A stretch of 64,000 nucleotides of DNA from UBA12481 sp942493265 (GTDB lineage: Bacteria; Bacteroidota; Bacteroidia; Bacteroidales; UBA12481), in assembly GCA_942493265.1 (NCBI GenBank), contig OW818688.1:2728001-2792000 (forward strand), read 5' to 3'. The notes below the pieces were generated by a model. The model searched no databases, was not told the origin of the DNA, and saw only the letters and a program-made list of their open reading frames with translations. Of the stretch, positions 32,074-39,747 are shown in pieces. Both the position numbers and the translations under genes were made by a program. Every line of letters begins with the position of its first letter. Position 1 is the stretch's first letter.

Positions 32074-33144
32074 CTAAAAGCGGATGTCAATTCCTAATTC
32101 GATGGTGAGACGATTGCCATTGGGTGAAGTAAGATATTCCGTGTCAAGCACTAATTTATTCTTGTTAAGGTAATGATAACTGATCCCGGCGGTTAAGCGG
32201 TTCGAGTCAGCCTGTTCCGGCTGGTTCTTCCGGAATGCCGAATAGTCGCCGAAAACTGAAAAGGTGCGTTTATATACATAATACTCCCCAAAAATTGAAA
32301 ATCCCCTGTGCCGGAAGGAATTAAAATCGGTATCGATGTAAGTGCCGGGCGCATTTCCCAATCCGCTGTGGGCATGGGCACTCAGAATTACGCGACTGGA
32401 TTCATATGAAAGGTAAACATAATTCAGCAGAAAATTTGGATTATATGCCTGGTTGCCTTTGCCGATGATAAAATGATGACTCAGCTGAAGTCCCGGAATG
32501 AGGTCCGGAAAAGGGCGGACAGATAGCCTCGATTCGAATGTTTTATTTTGATTTTTTTCAATGGCGGTAAACCCTCCGCCATGGTATACACCAAGCGATA
32601 AACTCCCGTATTTTCCCGGAAAAGCAGAATTTACGTTCTTCTGATAATTTTCATCCAGGGTACCGCCGAACAGCTTGACAAAATGAACCCCAATATCGGC
32701 TGAAGTCGATATCTGGTTGTTCTCCAGATACATCGGACTAATCACGCGGTAATCTTTTATCTTCTCCTCAAAATCAATCCATGGCCGGTGAACCATGCCA
32801 ATTTCAAAAAAAGCGTCTTTGAGCCAGCTGATGGCCGGCATATTAACTTTCAGATACAGATATTTCAGCCGTAATGACGGGTTTCCTGCTCCCGCACCCT
32901 CTTTGTTAAAATAGACATCCTGGGTGTATCGAAGGGATAGGGTTTTATTGATTTCCTTCTTCAGCGTAATATACCCTTTCTTTATGGCCAAACCATTCGA
33001 CCACACACTGTCGGTCCGGATCGCCTGGCCCGACATCATCCATGTCCCGGAAATTTCAACGGGAGACTGTGCTTCTGCTTTCCCCAAAAACATCAGACTT
33101 ATTCCCAAAACAATAATAATCCTCCGCATATTCCTCATAGCCAT
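32074..33144 (-). CDS. Outer-membrane porin-like beta-barrel protein
   Basis: After a signal peptide (MRRIIIVLGISLMFLGKAEAQ), the 330-odd residue mature part alternates aromatic and polar residues in amphipathic strands (e.g. KTLSLRYTQDVYFN, FSVFGDYSAFRKN) and ends in LGIDIRF, a C-terminal aromatic typical of outer-membrane barrels. It is likely a phosphate-selective or general porin; the solute is unknown. The open frame continues upstream to 33213 and would add MKKVKKVKRVKK-like lysine/valine repeats, produced by a 9-base tandem DNA repeat. I place the start at 33144 (MAMRNMRR...), with 33138 and 33129 as alternatives, because the repeat overlaps the intergenic spacer behind mntP. Confidence 0.75.
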   Translation of the reverse strand: MAMRNMRRIIIVLGISLMFLGKAEAQSPVEISGTWMMSGQAIRTDSVWSNGLAIKKGYITLKKEINKTLSLRYTQDVYFNKEGAGAGNPSLRLKYLYLKVNMPAISWLKDAFFEIGMVHRPWIDFEEKIKDYRVISPMYLENNQISTSADIGVHFVKLFGGTLDENYQKNVNSAFPGKYGSLSLGVYHGGGFTAIEKNQNKTFESRLSVRPFPDLIPGLQLSHHFIIGKGNQAYNPNFLLNYVYLSYESSRVILSAHAHSGLGNAPGTYIDTDFNSFRHRGFSIFGEYYVYKRTFSVFGDYSAFRKNQPEQADSNRLTAGISYHYLNKNKLVLDTEYLTSPNGNRLTIELGIDIRF

Positions 33145-33150
33145 CAAAGC

Positions 33151-33230
33151 CCTCTTAACATTCTTCACTCTCTTTACTTTCTTCACTCTCTTCACCTTCT
33201 TCACTTTCTTCACTCTCTTCAGTCTCTTAC
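33151..33230. repeat. Tandem 9-bp repeat between mntP and the porin gene
   Basis: About eight imperfect copies of AAGARRGTG (minus strand), for example AAGAGAGTG, AAGAAAGTG and AAGAAGGTG, start at the stop codon of mntP and run to just before the likely porin start. The unit length is a multiple of three, so copy-number changes do not shift the frame. Confidence 0.88.
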
Positions 33231-33796
33231 CCCTTTTCTACGAGATGCTGTATCAATATCCTGATCCCGATTCCGATCAGTACGAGCCCACCGATGATGC
33301 CCAGTTTATTGCCGAAGATCGGTCCGAGTTTATTCCCGATTTTCACACCGATAAAGCAAATAGCAAAAGTAATGAGTCCGATAATCAGGATCGGAAACCA
33401 GATCGTCATATCAAGAAAGGCGAAACTCACGCCAACTGCCAGTGCATCAATACTGGTGGCGAGCGAAAGAATCAGCAGCGTAGGGAAGTGGAGGCAATTT
33501 CGGGCAGCCTCATCCTTTTGCGAATTGGTAAAACTTTCCCAGATCATCCGGCTGCCCACAATAACCAATAGTCCAAAGGCTACCCAGTGATCGATTTCCT
33601 TTATATAGGTACTGAATGTAATGCCTGCCGCCCAGCCGATCAGTGGCATGATTGCCTGGAAAAATCCGAAAGAAAAGGCGATGCGAAATGCGTGTTCAAC
33701 TCGTAACTTTTTGATCATGATGCCATTGGCCACTGAAACCGCCAATGCATCCATTGAGAGGCCGATTGCTATTCCTATTAATACCGGTAGGTCCAT
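33227..33796 (-). CDS. mntP: Manganese efflux pump MntP family
   Basis: This 189-residue inner-membrane protein has six predicted helices arranged as two inverted repeats of three. The two signature Asp motifs are present: GLSMDALAVSVANG in helix 1 and LATSIDALAVGVSFAF in helix 4, the acidic residues implicated in Mn(II) export by Escherichia coli MntP. Length matches the family (about 190). The gene lies 2 bases behind a hypothetical gene in the same direction. I found no yybP-ykoY type riboswitch, but there is no room for one either, given the upstream gene. Confidence 0.92.
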   Translation of the reverse strand: MDLPVLIGIAIGLSMDALAVSVANGIMIKKLRVEHAFRIAFSFGFFQAIMPLIGWAAGITFSTYIKEIDHWVAFGLLVIVGSRMIWESFTNSQKDEAARNCLHFPTLLILSLATSIDALAVGVSFAFLDMTIWFPILIIGLITFAICFIGVKIGNKLGPIFGNKLGIIGGLVLIGIGIRILIQHLVEKG

Positions 33797-33798
33797 GT

Positions 33799-34233
33799 TT
33801 ATTTTGTCAATTGAATTACCTGGTGTGTATCCAGATCAAACAGGAAAACCTTGTCGAAAGAACTCTCCATGCTTCCGTTCTGCTTTTCCTCAATAATTAA
33901 ATCCATTGCTTCCTGTTCTGAATAGTCAGCAAAGATAATCAGCCAGAGTTGATAGGGATGCTCCTGCCGGTATAGACGGATCTTTTCTTCCTTTGCCCTG
34001 AGAGAATTCAATACCTGGTTCACTGCAGAGTGCCTGTCGAGAAAGCCCTGAGCCGGACTGGCTGAATTTATTTGATGAACCTGGGTAAGTTCAATTCCGA
34101 TAAAGCGTTTGGTGGAGATCCAGAGCTGGAAATCAGGGGATTCATTTTTTATCAGCTTACCTTTAGGAAAGGCTGGATATTTCTCCCTGAAATACCGCAT
34201 CACGATCCATTCCTGCTCTGATTTCCAGTCCAT
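33799..34233 (-). CDS. Hypothetical protein with a possible PD-(D/E)XK nuclease-like core
   Basis: This 144-residue soluble protein shows ESPDFQLWISTKRFIGIELTQVHQ at about 31-54, with the order P-D-F...G-x-E-x-T seen in PD-(D/E)XK-fold nucleases and in small restriction-like proteins. A predicted beta strand pair (QLWLIIFADYS, KVFLFDLDTHQVIQL) fits the rest of such a fold. The lysine of the E-x-K motif is replaced by T, so activity is doubtful. The gene is first in an operon with mntP. No methyltransferase or helicase is nearby. Assignment is tentative. Confidence 0.65.
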   Translation of the reverse strand: MDWKSEQEWIVMRYFREKYPAFPKGKLIKNESPDFQLWISTKRFIGIELTQVHQINSASPAQGFLDRHSAVNQVLNSLRAKEEKIRLYRQEHPYQLWLIIFADYSEQEAMDLIIEEKQNGSMESSFDKVFLFDLDTHQVIQLTK

Positions 34234-34299
34234 AAACGAAGATAATTTTTTATTATATCATTGTAAAAACATAACTTGTTGTCAATTGAACAAAACACA

Positions 34300-35325
34300 A
34301 TGATCCGACTGTCTGTTTCTCTTGTTGCCCTTTGTTTTTCCACCTTTCTTTTTTCTCAAAATGAACAGGTTATATCCATTTCTGAAGGATGGAAATTTGC
34401 TGTCGGTGAGCCCTGGCTTGATAATAATGGGGTAATGATCAATGCTCACGGGGGAGGAATGCTGTTCGACGGGGGGAAATATTATTGGTTCGGCGAGCAT
34501 AAAGTTGAAGGGAAAAAGGGAAATAGCGCATGGGTTGGAGTGCATTGTTACTCATCCAACGATCTGTATAACTTCAGGGATGAGGGGATTGTATTAAAGG
34601 TATCGGATGATCCAGACAGCGAGATCACAGCAGGATGTATCCTGGAGCGGCCCAAGGTGATTTTTAACCGTAAAACCGGTAAATACGTGATGTGGTTCCA
34701 TCTTGAGCTAAAGGGACAGGGATATTCCGCCGCACGTTCAGGGGTGGCTGTTGCCGACCGGGTAACCGGTCCGTATACCTTCGTGGGAAGCATGCGGCCT
34801 AACGGGGAAATGGCGCGCGACATGACCTTGTTTGCCGATGATGATGGCAAGGCGTATCATTTCTATGCCGCAGAAGATAATGCTACCCTGGTGATCTCCG
34901 AACTCAGCGACGATTACCTTAAGCCTTCGGGCAGGTTTATCAAGATATTGAAAGGACGTTACCGCGAAGCACCTGCGGTGTTCAAACATCAGCGTAAATA
35001 CTATCTGATTACATCGGATTGCACCGGTTGGTCGCCAAATGCCGCCGAAGTTGCTGTAGCTCATTCAATCATGGGTGAATGGACCGCAACTGGAAACCCA
35101 TGCCGGGGAACCGAATCGGAAATCAAAACCACCTTTAACTCGCAAAGTACCTATATACAACCTGTTATAGGGCGACCAGGGGCTTTTATTTTTATGGCTG
35201 ACCGGTGGAATCCATCCAATGCGATCGACGGACGATATATCTGGCTGCCTGTTTTATGGGAAAACGGCATGCCTGCACTCAAATGGATGAAAGAATGGGA
35301 CCTCAATGTATTCCGCCGTGATTAA
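34300..35325 (+). CDS. Secreted GH43-family glycosidase
   Basis: This 341-residue enzyme has a signal peptide (1-20, STFLFSQ). The five-bladed propeller of GH43 is recognisable from AHGGGMLFDGGKYYWFGEHK near the start, LERPKVIFNRKTGKYVMWFH in the middle (the E-R-P-K segment seen in galactan-active subfamilies), ARDMTLFADDDGKAYHFYA with the conserved acidic residues, and YREAPAVFKHQRKYYLITS carrying the expected catalytic Glu. Probable substrates are beta-1,3-galactan or arabinogalactan side chains, by resemblance only. The start is the ATG giving the complete signal peptide. The neighbouring GH127 enzyme, also aimed at plant cell-wall glycoproteins, would fit a common diet. Confidence 0.87.
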   Translation: MIRLSVSLVALCFSTFLFSQNEQVISISEGWKFAVGEPWLDNNGVMINAHGGGMLFDGGKYYWFGEHKVEGKKGNSAWVGVHCYSSNDLYNFRDEGIVLKVSDDPDSEITAGCILERPKVIFNRKTGKYVMWFHLELKGQGYSAARSGVAVADRVTGPYTFVGSMRPNGEMARDMTLFADDDGKAYHFYAAEDNATLVISELSDDYLKPSGRFIKILKGRYREAPAVFKHQRKYYLITSDCTGWSPNAAEVAVAHSIMGEWTATGNPCRGTESEIKTTFNSQSTYIQPVIGRPGAFIFMADRWNPSNAIDGRYIWLPVLWENGMPALKWMKEWDLNVFRRD

Positions 35326-35326
35326 C

Positions 35327-35376
35327 CTCACCTCCTCACCTCCTTAACGCCCTCACATCCTCAACTCCCTCACCAG
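35327..35376. repeat. Low-complexity tandem CCTCAC-type repeat
   Basis: Imperfect units such as CCTCACCTC and CCTCACATC run from the stop of the GH43 gene across the end of the convergent LytTR gene (which ends at 35353). The repeat therefore encodes the last residues of the regulator (LVRELRM) and fills the whole spacer; no terminator is seen there. Confidence 0.65.
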
Positions 35377-36192
35377 TTCGTTCTTATAAGTTTCCGATAC
35401 CGGCAGGCGAATGGGAACTGATGCTGAAAGTTCAAGAATCAATCCGGTTTTAGTTTTTTTAGCCATCCTGATCCTCGTGAGATTTACCATATATGACCGG
35501 TGGCAACGGATAACGGGATACCCTGAAAGATATTCCTCCATCCTTTTCATGCTGTTGCGCAGCAGTAACCTGTCGGGTTGAGTATGATCCAGATAATGAA
35601 TCGTGACATAATTCTCACTTGCTTCAATATAGAGCAGGTCAGCCAGCTGAATGCTCAGCTTGGTTTCACCATTCTCATCGCTGAAATTAATGAACCTCGG
35701 AGGTTCCGGATCACCTGATTTTTCCTGCATCAGGGATTCGAATTTCTGTTTCTTATCCAGCCAGGCAAAATACAAAAGGCTTATAAGATATGGTATCAAA
35801 AGGATCAGCGTGGCATTAAGGATAGCTGTATAATAAACCTCAAACCAGAAACGGCTGTCCTTGAGAAATACCTTTTGAATCATCATATAAAACCCGGTCA
35901 TCGCAATAACTTCCATCGCAATCATGAATGCATATCCTGCTATGGTGATGTTCAGCCGTTTATGAATTTGTGTCATGATCACGCGGCTCACTATAACCAC
36001 CAGCATTCCAAGTACAACAACAAAACCGGAATAGAAGGCGAATTGTCCGGAGTTGATCTCAAACCAGCTTTGGGAACCGAAAGGATGGTATATAAGTATG
36101 AATGAATAGGCAAACAGTGCGGTGAATATGATTTGAATAACCGTGTTGCGGGTCTTTACAAAAAAGTCAGGTATCAGCCGGTTAAAGTTCAT
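35353..36192 (-). CDS. LytTR-family membrane-bound transcriptional regulator
   Basis: This 279-residue protein has four membrane helices (about 14-34, 48-68, 82-103, 121-143) followed by a linker and a LytTR DNA-binding domain (about 175-279). The latter shows LADLLYIEASENYVTIHYLD, LRNSMKRMEEYLSGYPVIRCHRSYMVNL and PVSETYKNELVREL, all typical of the beta-strand fold that inserts into DNA. It has no receiver domain, so it probably senses an envelope or membrane signal directly. A TAAATTTG element four bases before the ATG suggests a leaderless or very short-leader transcript. It is divergent from the hydrolase gene downstream of 36375. Confidence 0.9.
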   Translation of the reverse strand: MNFNRLIPDFFVKTRNTVIQIIFTALFAYSFILIYHPFGSQSWFEINSGQFAFYSGFVVVLGMLVVIVSRVIMTQIHKRLNITIAGYAFMIAMEVIAMTGFYMMIQKVFLKDSRFWFEVYYTAILNATLILLIPYLISLLYFAWLDKKQKFESLMQEKSGDPEPPRFINFSDENGETKLSIQLADLLYIEASENYVTIHYLDHTQPDRLLLRNSMKRMEEYLSGYPVIRCHRSYMVNLTRIRMAKKTKTGLILELSASVPIRLPVSETYKNELVRELRM

Positions 36193-36196
36193 CCTG

Positions 36197-36204
36197 CAAA
36201 TTTA
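36197..36204 (-). promoter_or_regulatory. -7 promoter element TAAATTTG abutting the LytTR gene
   Basis: The minus-strand TAAATTTG matches TAnnTTTG and ends four bases upstream of the ATG at 36192, too close for a normal 5' leader. Confidence 0.35.
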
Positions 36205-36346
36205 AATAAAGTTGGGTACGGTTCTGATTAATTCAATATCAATCAGGTTTCGTCCCTTAATAACGGTTTTTATCCCAAAAAGTAAGGTTTAATCACCGGT
36301 AAGCCGCCTTCGCCACCGCACTATTGACAGCCTTTTTTACGCTTTG

Positions 36347-36354
36347 TAATTTTG
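36347..36354 (+). promoter_or_regulatory. Promoter (ATTG, 20-base spacer, TAATTTTG) for the hydrolase-like gene
   Basis: TAATTTTG is an exact -7 match 20 bases upstream of the ATG at 36375. ATTG at 36323-36326, 20 bases further upstream, fits the -33 TTG element and the usual Bacteroidetes spacing. Confidence 0.55.
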
Positions 36355-36374
36355 AATCCAGAAATATAAACCGA

Positions 36375-37547
36375 ATGGATTATTTTGAAAATCAGATGTT
36401 GTTGAAATCGTGTTATGACTTCCATGCACGTGATATTACCATTACCGGATCTCAGACGAGGATACTCAATTGCGACTTCCAATCGGTAATCCAGCCGGAT
36501 ACGCGTTTGGATGATCATGAAAGTATAACGGCAGACGGACCTGCCGAGCTTTTACTGAGATCATTCGGGGGGAACTATAATTTTACCTATCCGGTTTTCA
36601 TGCCTCATGGGAAGGATATTGCTAACGGGGCTATCATAATGCTGCATGGATTGAATGAGAGAAATTGGTATAAATATCTTTACTGGGCTCAATATCTCAG
36701 TGAAAACACAGGAAAGGCCGTAATACTTTTTCCGATGGCATTCCATGTAAACCGTTCCCCTGGTTTCTGGAGCGATCCGCGGGCGATGCAGGAGGTTGCA
36801 CAGCACCGTACCCTTCAAACACCTTCAAATGTGCTTGCTACCCCAATAAACGCTGCACTGAGTACCCGCCTGGATATTCACCCGGAATGGTTCTGCACAT
36901 CAGGGTTGCAGAGCTGTTACGACCTGATCTCTCTGACTGAAAGCATCCGGTCGGGCCGGCACCCATTATTCCGCCAGACTGCCTCCGTTGACTTCTTTGC
37001 CTATTCAGTGGGTGCATTTTTACTGGAAGTCCTGCTCATTGCGAATCCGGAAGAATTGTTCGCGGATTCCAGGAGTTTTCTGTTTTTGGGAGGGAGTTCG
37101 TTTGAACAGATGCAGGGTATTTCGCGCTATATTATGGATGCCAAAGCATTCGACCGGCTTGGGGAAGCATTTATACGGCATGATCCGAACGCAGTAAAAA
37201 GCAAAATCAATATTGAGCACCTCAATGCGTTTAACTCACTCTGGTCAGCCTTTATATCAATGTTACGACTCGATAGGTTCCAGGCTTTCCGTGAGCATTC
37301 ATTTCATCGTTTGCGGAACCAAATTTCAGCCATCGGACTTTCCAGAGATCTTGTTATACCGGCAAAATCGATATTGGAAACACTTTCCGGGGCCAACCTT
37401 CGCAATAAGATCCCAATGTCCATTCTGGATTTTCCTTATCCTTATTCCCATGAAAATCCTTTTCCTACCGGCAACCCAACACTTCGTCCTCAGGTTGATG
37501 TGGCATTCAATCAGGTTTTTGAAGGTGCAGCAAGGTTTTTAGGGTAG
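36375..37547 (+). CDS. Probable alpha/beta-hydrolase-fold protein
   Basis: This 390-residue cytoplasmic protein has alpha/beta-hydrolase features. NGAIIMLHGLNERNWYKYLYWAQYL matches strand 3 and the H-G oxyanion segment. FFAYSVGAFLLEVLLIAN (A-x-S-x-G) is a likely nucleophile elbow with Ser about 218. VIPAKSI near the end may hold the acid residue, and SHENPFP a candidate His. An extended middle section (about 125-200, WSDPRAMQEVAQHRTL) is unusual for small esterases. I recognise no specific family. The start at 36375 is supported by a good promoter ending 20 bases upstream. Function remains open. Confidence 0.65.
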   Translation: MDYFENQMLLKSCYDFHARDITITGSQTRILNCDFQSVIQPDTRLDDHESITADGPAELLLRSFGGNYNFTYPVFMPHGKDIANGAIIMLHGLNERNWYKYLYWAQYLSENTGKAVILFPMAFHVNRSPGFWSDPRAMQEVAQHRTLQTPSNVLATPINAALSTRLDIHPEWFCTSGLQSCYDLISLTESIRSGRHPLFRQTASVDFFAYSVGAFLLEVLLIANPEELFADSRSFLFLGGSSFEQMQGISRYIMDAKAFDRLGEAFIRHDPNAVKSKINIEHLNAFNSLWSAFISMLRLDRFQAFREHSFHRLRNQISAIGLSRDLVIPAKSILETLSGANLRNKIPMSILDFPYPYSHENPFPTGNPTLRPQVDVAFNQVFEGAARFLG

Positions 37548-37576
37548 TCGCCAGGAGGGTCCAGGATGGGGTAGAC

Positions 37577-37601
37577 GGGCGAACGCGGTTCGCCCCTACG
37601 G
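37577..37601. repeat. Dispersed palindromic repeat, copy 3
   Basis: GGGCGAAC-GCG-GTTCGCCC plus CTACGG. It has the same 8-bp stem, 3-base loop and tail as copy 1; the seventh stem pair is A-T here and C-G in the other copies, a paired change that keeps the hairpin. It fills the gap between the hydrolase-like gene and the DUF3795 gene. Confidence 0.88.
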
Positions 37602-37605
37602 ATAT

Positions 37606-37893
37606 TTACGATTTCAGCCTGTCTACCCTTACCTGGATCATCTTTTCATGTTCTTCGTCAGATAATGAAGGATCTTTCATCTGCAGGAAAAGGGCGCAGG
37701 GGAGCTCATCGCAGTCACCGCAGCTTTCAAACCCACGCTCATTAAAGGCACACTGGAATAATGGACAAACTTTGTTAGGCATCATTTCCTGTGCCCAGAA
37801 AGTACTGCCATTCACCGCGTAACATCCTGCACAGGTTTTTTCATAAAATTCGCAGGTTGAACAATCCAGCCCGCATACTGATAATGTTGTCAT
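37606..37893 (-). CDS. DUF3795 cysteine-rich protein
   Basis: This 95-residue protein has about ten cysteines: SVCGLDCSTCEFYEKTCAGCYAV at the N-terminus, then CPLFQCAFNERGFESCGDCDELPCALF. This C-G-L-D-C...C...C-x-x-C pattern is the DUF3795 signature, predicted to bind zinc or an iron-sulfur centre in anaerobes and facultative anaerobes. Length fits the family. No biochemical function is established. The gene stands alone upstream of the esterase gene on the same strand. Confidence 0.88.
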   Translation of the reverse strand: MTTLSVCGLDCSTCEFYEKTCAGCYAVNGSTFWAQEMMPNKVCPLFQCAFNERGFESCGDCDELPCALFLQMKDPSLSDEEHEKMIQVRVDRLKS

Positions 37894-37916
37894 TTTTAAA
37901 GTGTTTTTCTTAGAGT

Positions 37917-38801
37917 CTATCGATGGAAGCTTTCTCCGATAAATTTCAAGGCATCAGTGATCCCGGTACGCCAGTAAAGCCAGGTATGTCCGCCATCCCT
38001 GACGCGGAATTCGTGCTTTACCTGCCGGTCGCGAAGTACGGTATGGAGCGCCGCATTTCCTTTATACAGGAAATCATCATCACCGCAGTCGATATAAAAC
38101 CGAACCTTTTCAATCTGTTCCTTCGGCAGTGATCCGGCCAGATCCAGGATGCTGTTGGCCCGGTAGTGCGGGGTCAGCAGGTTTTTTTCTGCCGTAAGTC
38201 CGTATAATTTTTCAAACATGCCCTGACGGTTCCCGGACGACATTCCCTTGACTTCTTCATCGGTCCATACGGCAGCGCTGAAAGCCGCGCAGGCAGCAAA
38301 CATTCCAGGATGTTTCAAAGAGTATAAAAGTGACCCGAATCCTCCCATCGATAATCCCGAAACTCCGCGAAATTCTTTTGAAGCCCGGGTCCGATAGGTT
38401 TTATCTATAAAGGGGATGAATTCCTCTATGAACATGTCTTCAAACTTTTCAGATCCGTCGGCATTGTTCATATACCAGGTTGCCTTGGCATCCGGCATAA
38501 CAATGATCATGGAAGGGATTTCCCTTAAGGCGATGGCCCTGTCGGCAGCCATGTTTACCTCGCCAAACTGAATCCAGCCCGTTTCATTGTCGGTATACCC
38601 GTGCAGCAGGTATACAACCGGGTATAAACGAGATCCATCCTGATAGTCTGCAGGCAGATAGATGGCATAATTCACATCCCGGTTAAGAATCTTACTCGAC
38701 ATGGAAGTGCCTTCGAGTACCTGGCCCATCGGAATATTCTGGGCGAATGATGTAACGAAAAACAAGGTTAAAATACAGATAACCAATAATTTGATTTTCA
38801 T
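37917..38801 (-). CDS. Secreted esterase (esterase D / feruloyl esterase-like)
   Basis: This 294-residue protein has a signal peptide (1-20, FVTSFAQ). The alpha/beta-hydrolase domain shows YPVVYLLHGYTDNETGW (oxyanion strand), the nucleophile in GVSGLSMGGFGSLLYSL (Ser about 150), an Asp in YIDCGDDDFL and the His in RDGGHTWLYWR. It matches the XynZ/FaeA/antigen-85-like group that releases acyl or feruloyl groups from polysaccharides. The upstream 29-base hairpin that ends four bases before the start codon is noted separately. Confidence 0.9.
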   Translation of the reverse strand: MKIKLLVICILTLFFVTSFAQNIPMGQVLEGTSMSSKILNRDVNYAIYLPADYQDGSRLYPVVYLLHGYTDNETGWIQFGEVNMAADRAIALREIPSMIIVMPDAKATWYMNNADGSEKFEDMFIEEFIPFIDKTYRTRASKEFRGVSGLSMGGFGSLLYSLKHPGMFAACAAFSAAVWTDEEVKGMSSGNRQGMFEKLYGLTAEKNLLTPHYRANSILDLAGSLPKEQIEKVRFYIDCGDDDFLYKGNAALHTVLRDRQVKHEFRVRDGGHTWLYWRTGITDALKFIGESFHR

Positions 38802-38805
38802 AATC

Positions 38806-38834
38806 AGCTAATTTTAAAAGTCCTTAAATTAGCT
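38806..38834 (-). other. Inverted repeat just upstream of the esterase start
   Basis: AGCTAATTT (38806-38814) pairs with AAATTAGCT (38826-38834) across an 11-base loop. The arm ends four bases before the esterase ATG and 13 bases past the stop of the upstream SDR gene. It may be an operator, a structure hiding the start region, or a weak terminator; there is no T-run. Confidence 0.5.
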
Positions 38835-38847
38835 ATTTATGGCGTGT

Positions 38848-39687
38848 TTACAAACCGCAGAGCACCATACTTAAATTCCAAAGTTTCTCGGCTGTCACGA
38901 GATCGTAGGACGATCGGGAGGAGGATTTCTCCTTTCTTTTTACGAAATATTTTCCGGTAATACCTTCAACTTCCGGGGAGGCAGCCAGGTAAACGGATGT
39001 TTCGGCACCATTGGCCGGTTCAATGGTAAATGGTTTGCCAAGCCTTACAAAAAGGTTCGGTTTCTCATTCTCACGGTTGAATGCGAAACGGGTATTCACA
39101 AAACCCGGATGCAGGCAATTCACCGTAACTCCGGTTCCGGTTAGACGGTGAGCTAATTCATAAGTAAACAATACATTGGCCAGCTTTGACTGACAGTAGG
39201 ATTTCCAGCTGGAATATCCATTCTGCAGCTGAAGATAATTAAAATCGATTTTCCCGGCAAAATGTGCTCCCGAGGATACATTTATTATGCGCGACGGAGC
39301 GCTTTCCTTAAGCAGATCAAGCAATAGCTGAGTGAGAAGGAAATGTCCGAGATGATTGACACCAATCTGATATTCAAACCCATCGGCTGTTTCCATCCTT
39401 TTTTTTGTATAAATGCCGGCATTGTTTATCAGCACATCAAGCTTTTGATATTTTGAAATAAAAGCTACTGCAAATTTCCGGATGCTGTCCATACTTGCCA
39501 AATCGCATTGCATGAGATCTACCTGATTGCTCTTGCTTATACGGGCAACTTCCTGCCTCGCCTTTTCACCCTTTTCCAAATCGCGCGACATCATCACCAC
39601 GTGTGCACCCATTTCAGCAAGGGCTGTGGCAGTTGCCTTTCCGATCCCTGAATTGGCTCCCGTTATCAGTATGGTCTTACTTTCCAT
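38848..39687 (-). CDS. Short-chain dehydrogenase/reductase (retinol-dehydrogenase-like)
   Basis: This 279-residue NAD(P)-dependent oxidoreductase has cofactor motif TGANSGIGKAT at residues 8-18, N-N-A-G in VLINNAGIYTKKR, and catalytic Ser in NVSSGAHF with Y-x-x-x-K in SYCQSKLANVLF. CLHPGFVNTRFAF follows, as in classical SDRs. The closest general type is the RDH11-14-like group. The substrate is unknown; it probably reduces an aldehyde or ketone in the cytoplasm. No cofactor-specificity call is made, though the Arg after the second beta strand (MMSRDLEKG) favours NADP. Confidence 0.92.
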   Translation of the reverse strand: MESKTILITGANSGIGKATATALAEMGAHVVMMSRDLEKGEKARQEVARISKSNQVDLMQCDLASMDSIRKFAVAFISKYQKLDVLINNAGIYTKKRMETADGFEYQIGVNHLGHFLLTQLLLDLLKESAPSRIINVSSGAHFAGKIDFNYLQLQNGYSSWKSYCQSKLANVLFTYELAHRLTGTGVTVNCLHPGFVNTRFAFNRENEKPNLFVRLGKPFTIEPANGAETSVYLAASPEVEGITGKYFVKRKEKSSSRSSYDLVTAEKLWNLSMVLCGL

Positions 39688-39747
39688 TCACATTTATTTG
39701 AGGTATAACAAAGATGTAATTAAATGGTTTGAAATGGGGATCTTTTG

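Noticed and set aside
32924..33571. 215-residue plus-strand frame with Phe-Leu-Thr repeats over the porin and mntP genes
   Set aside because: The repeat peptides come from reading the 9-base array on the wrong strand; both real genes have clear family features.
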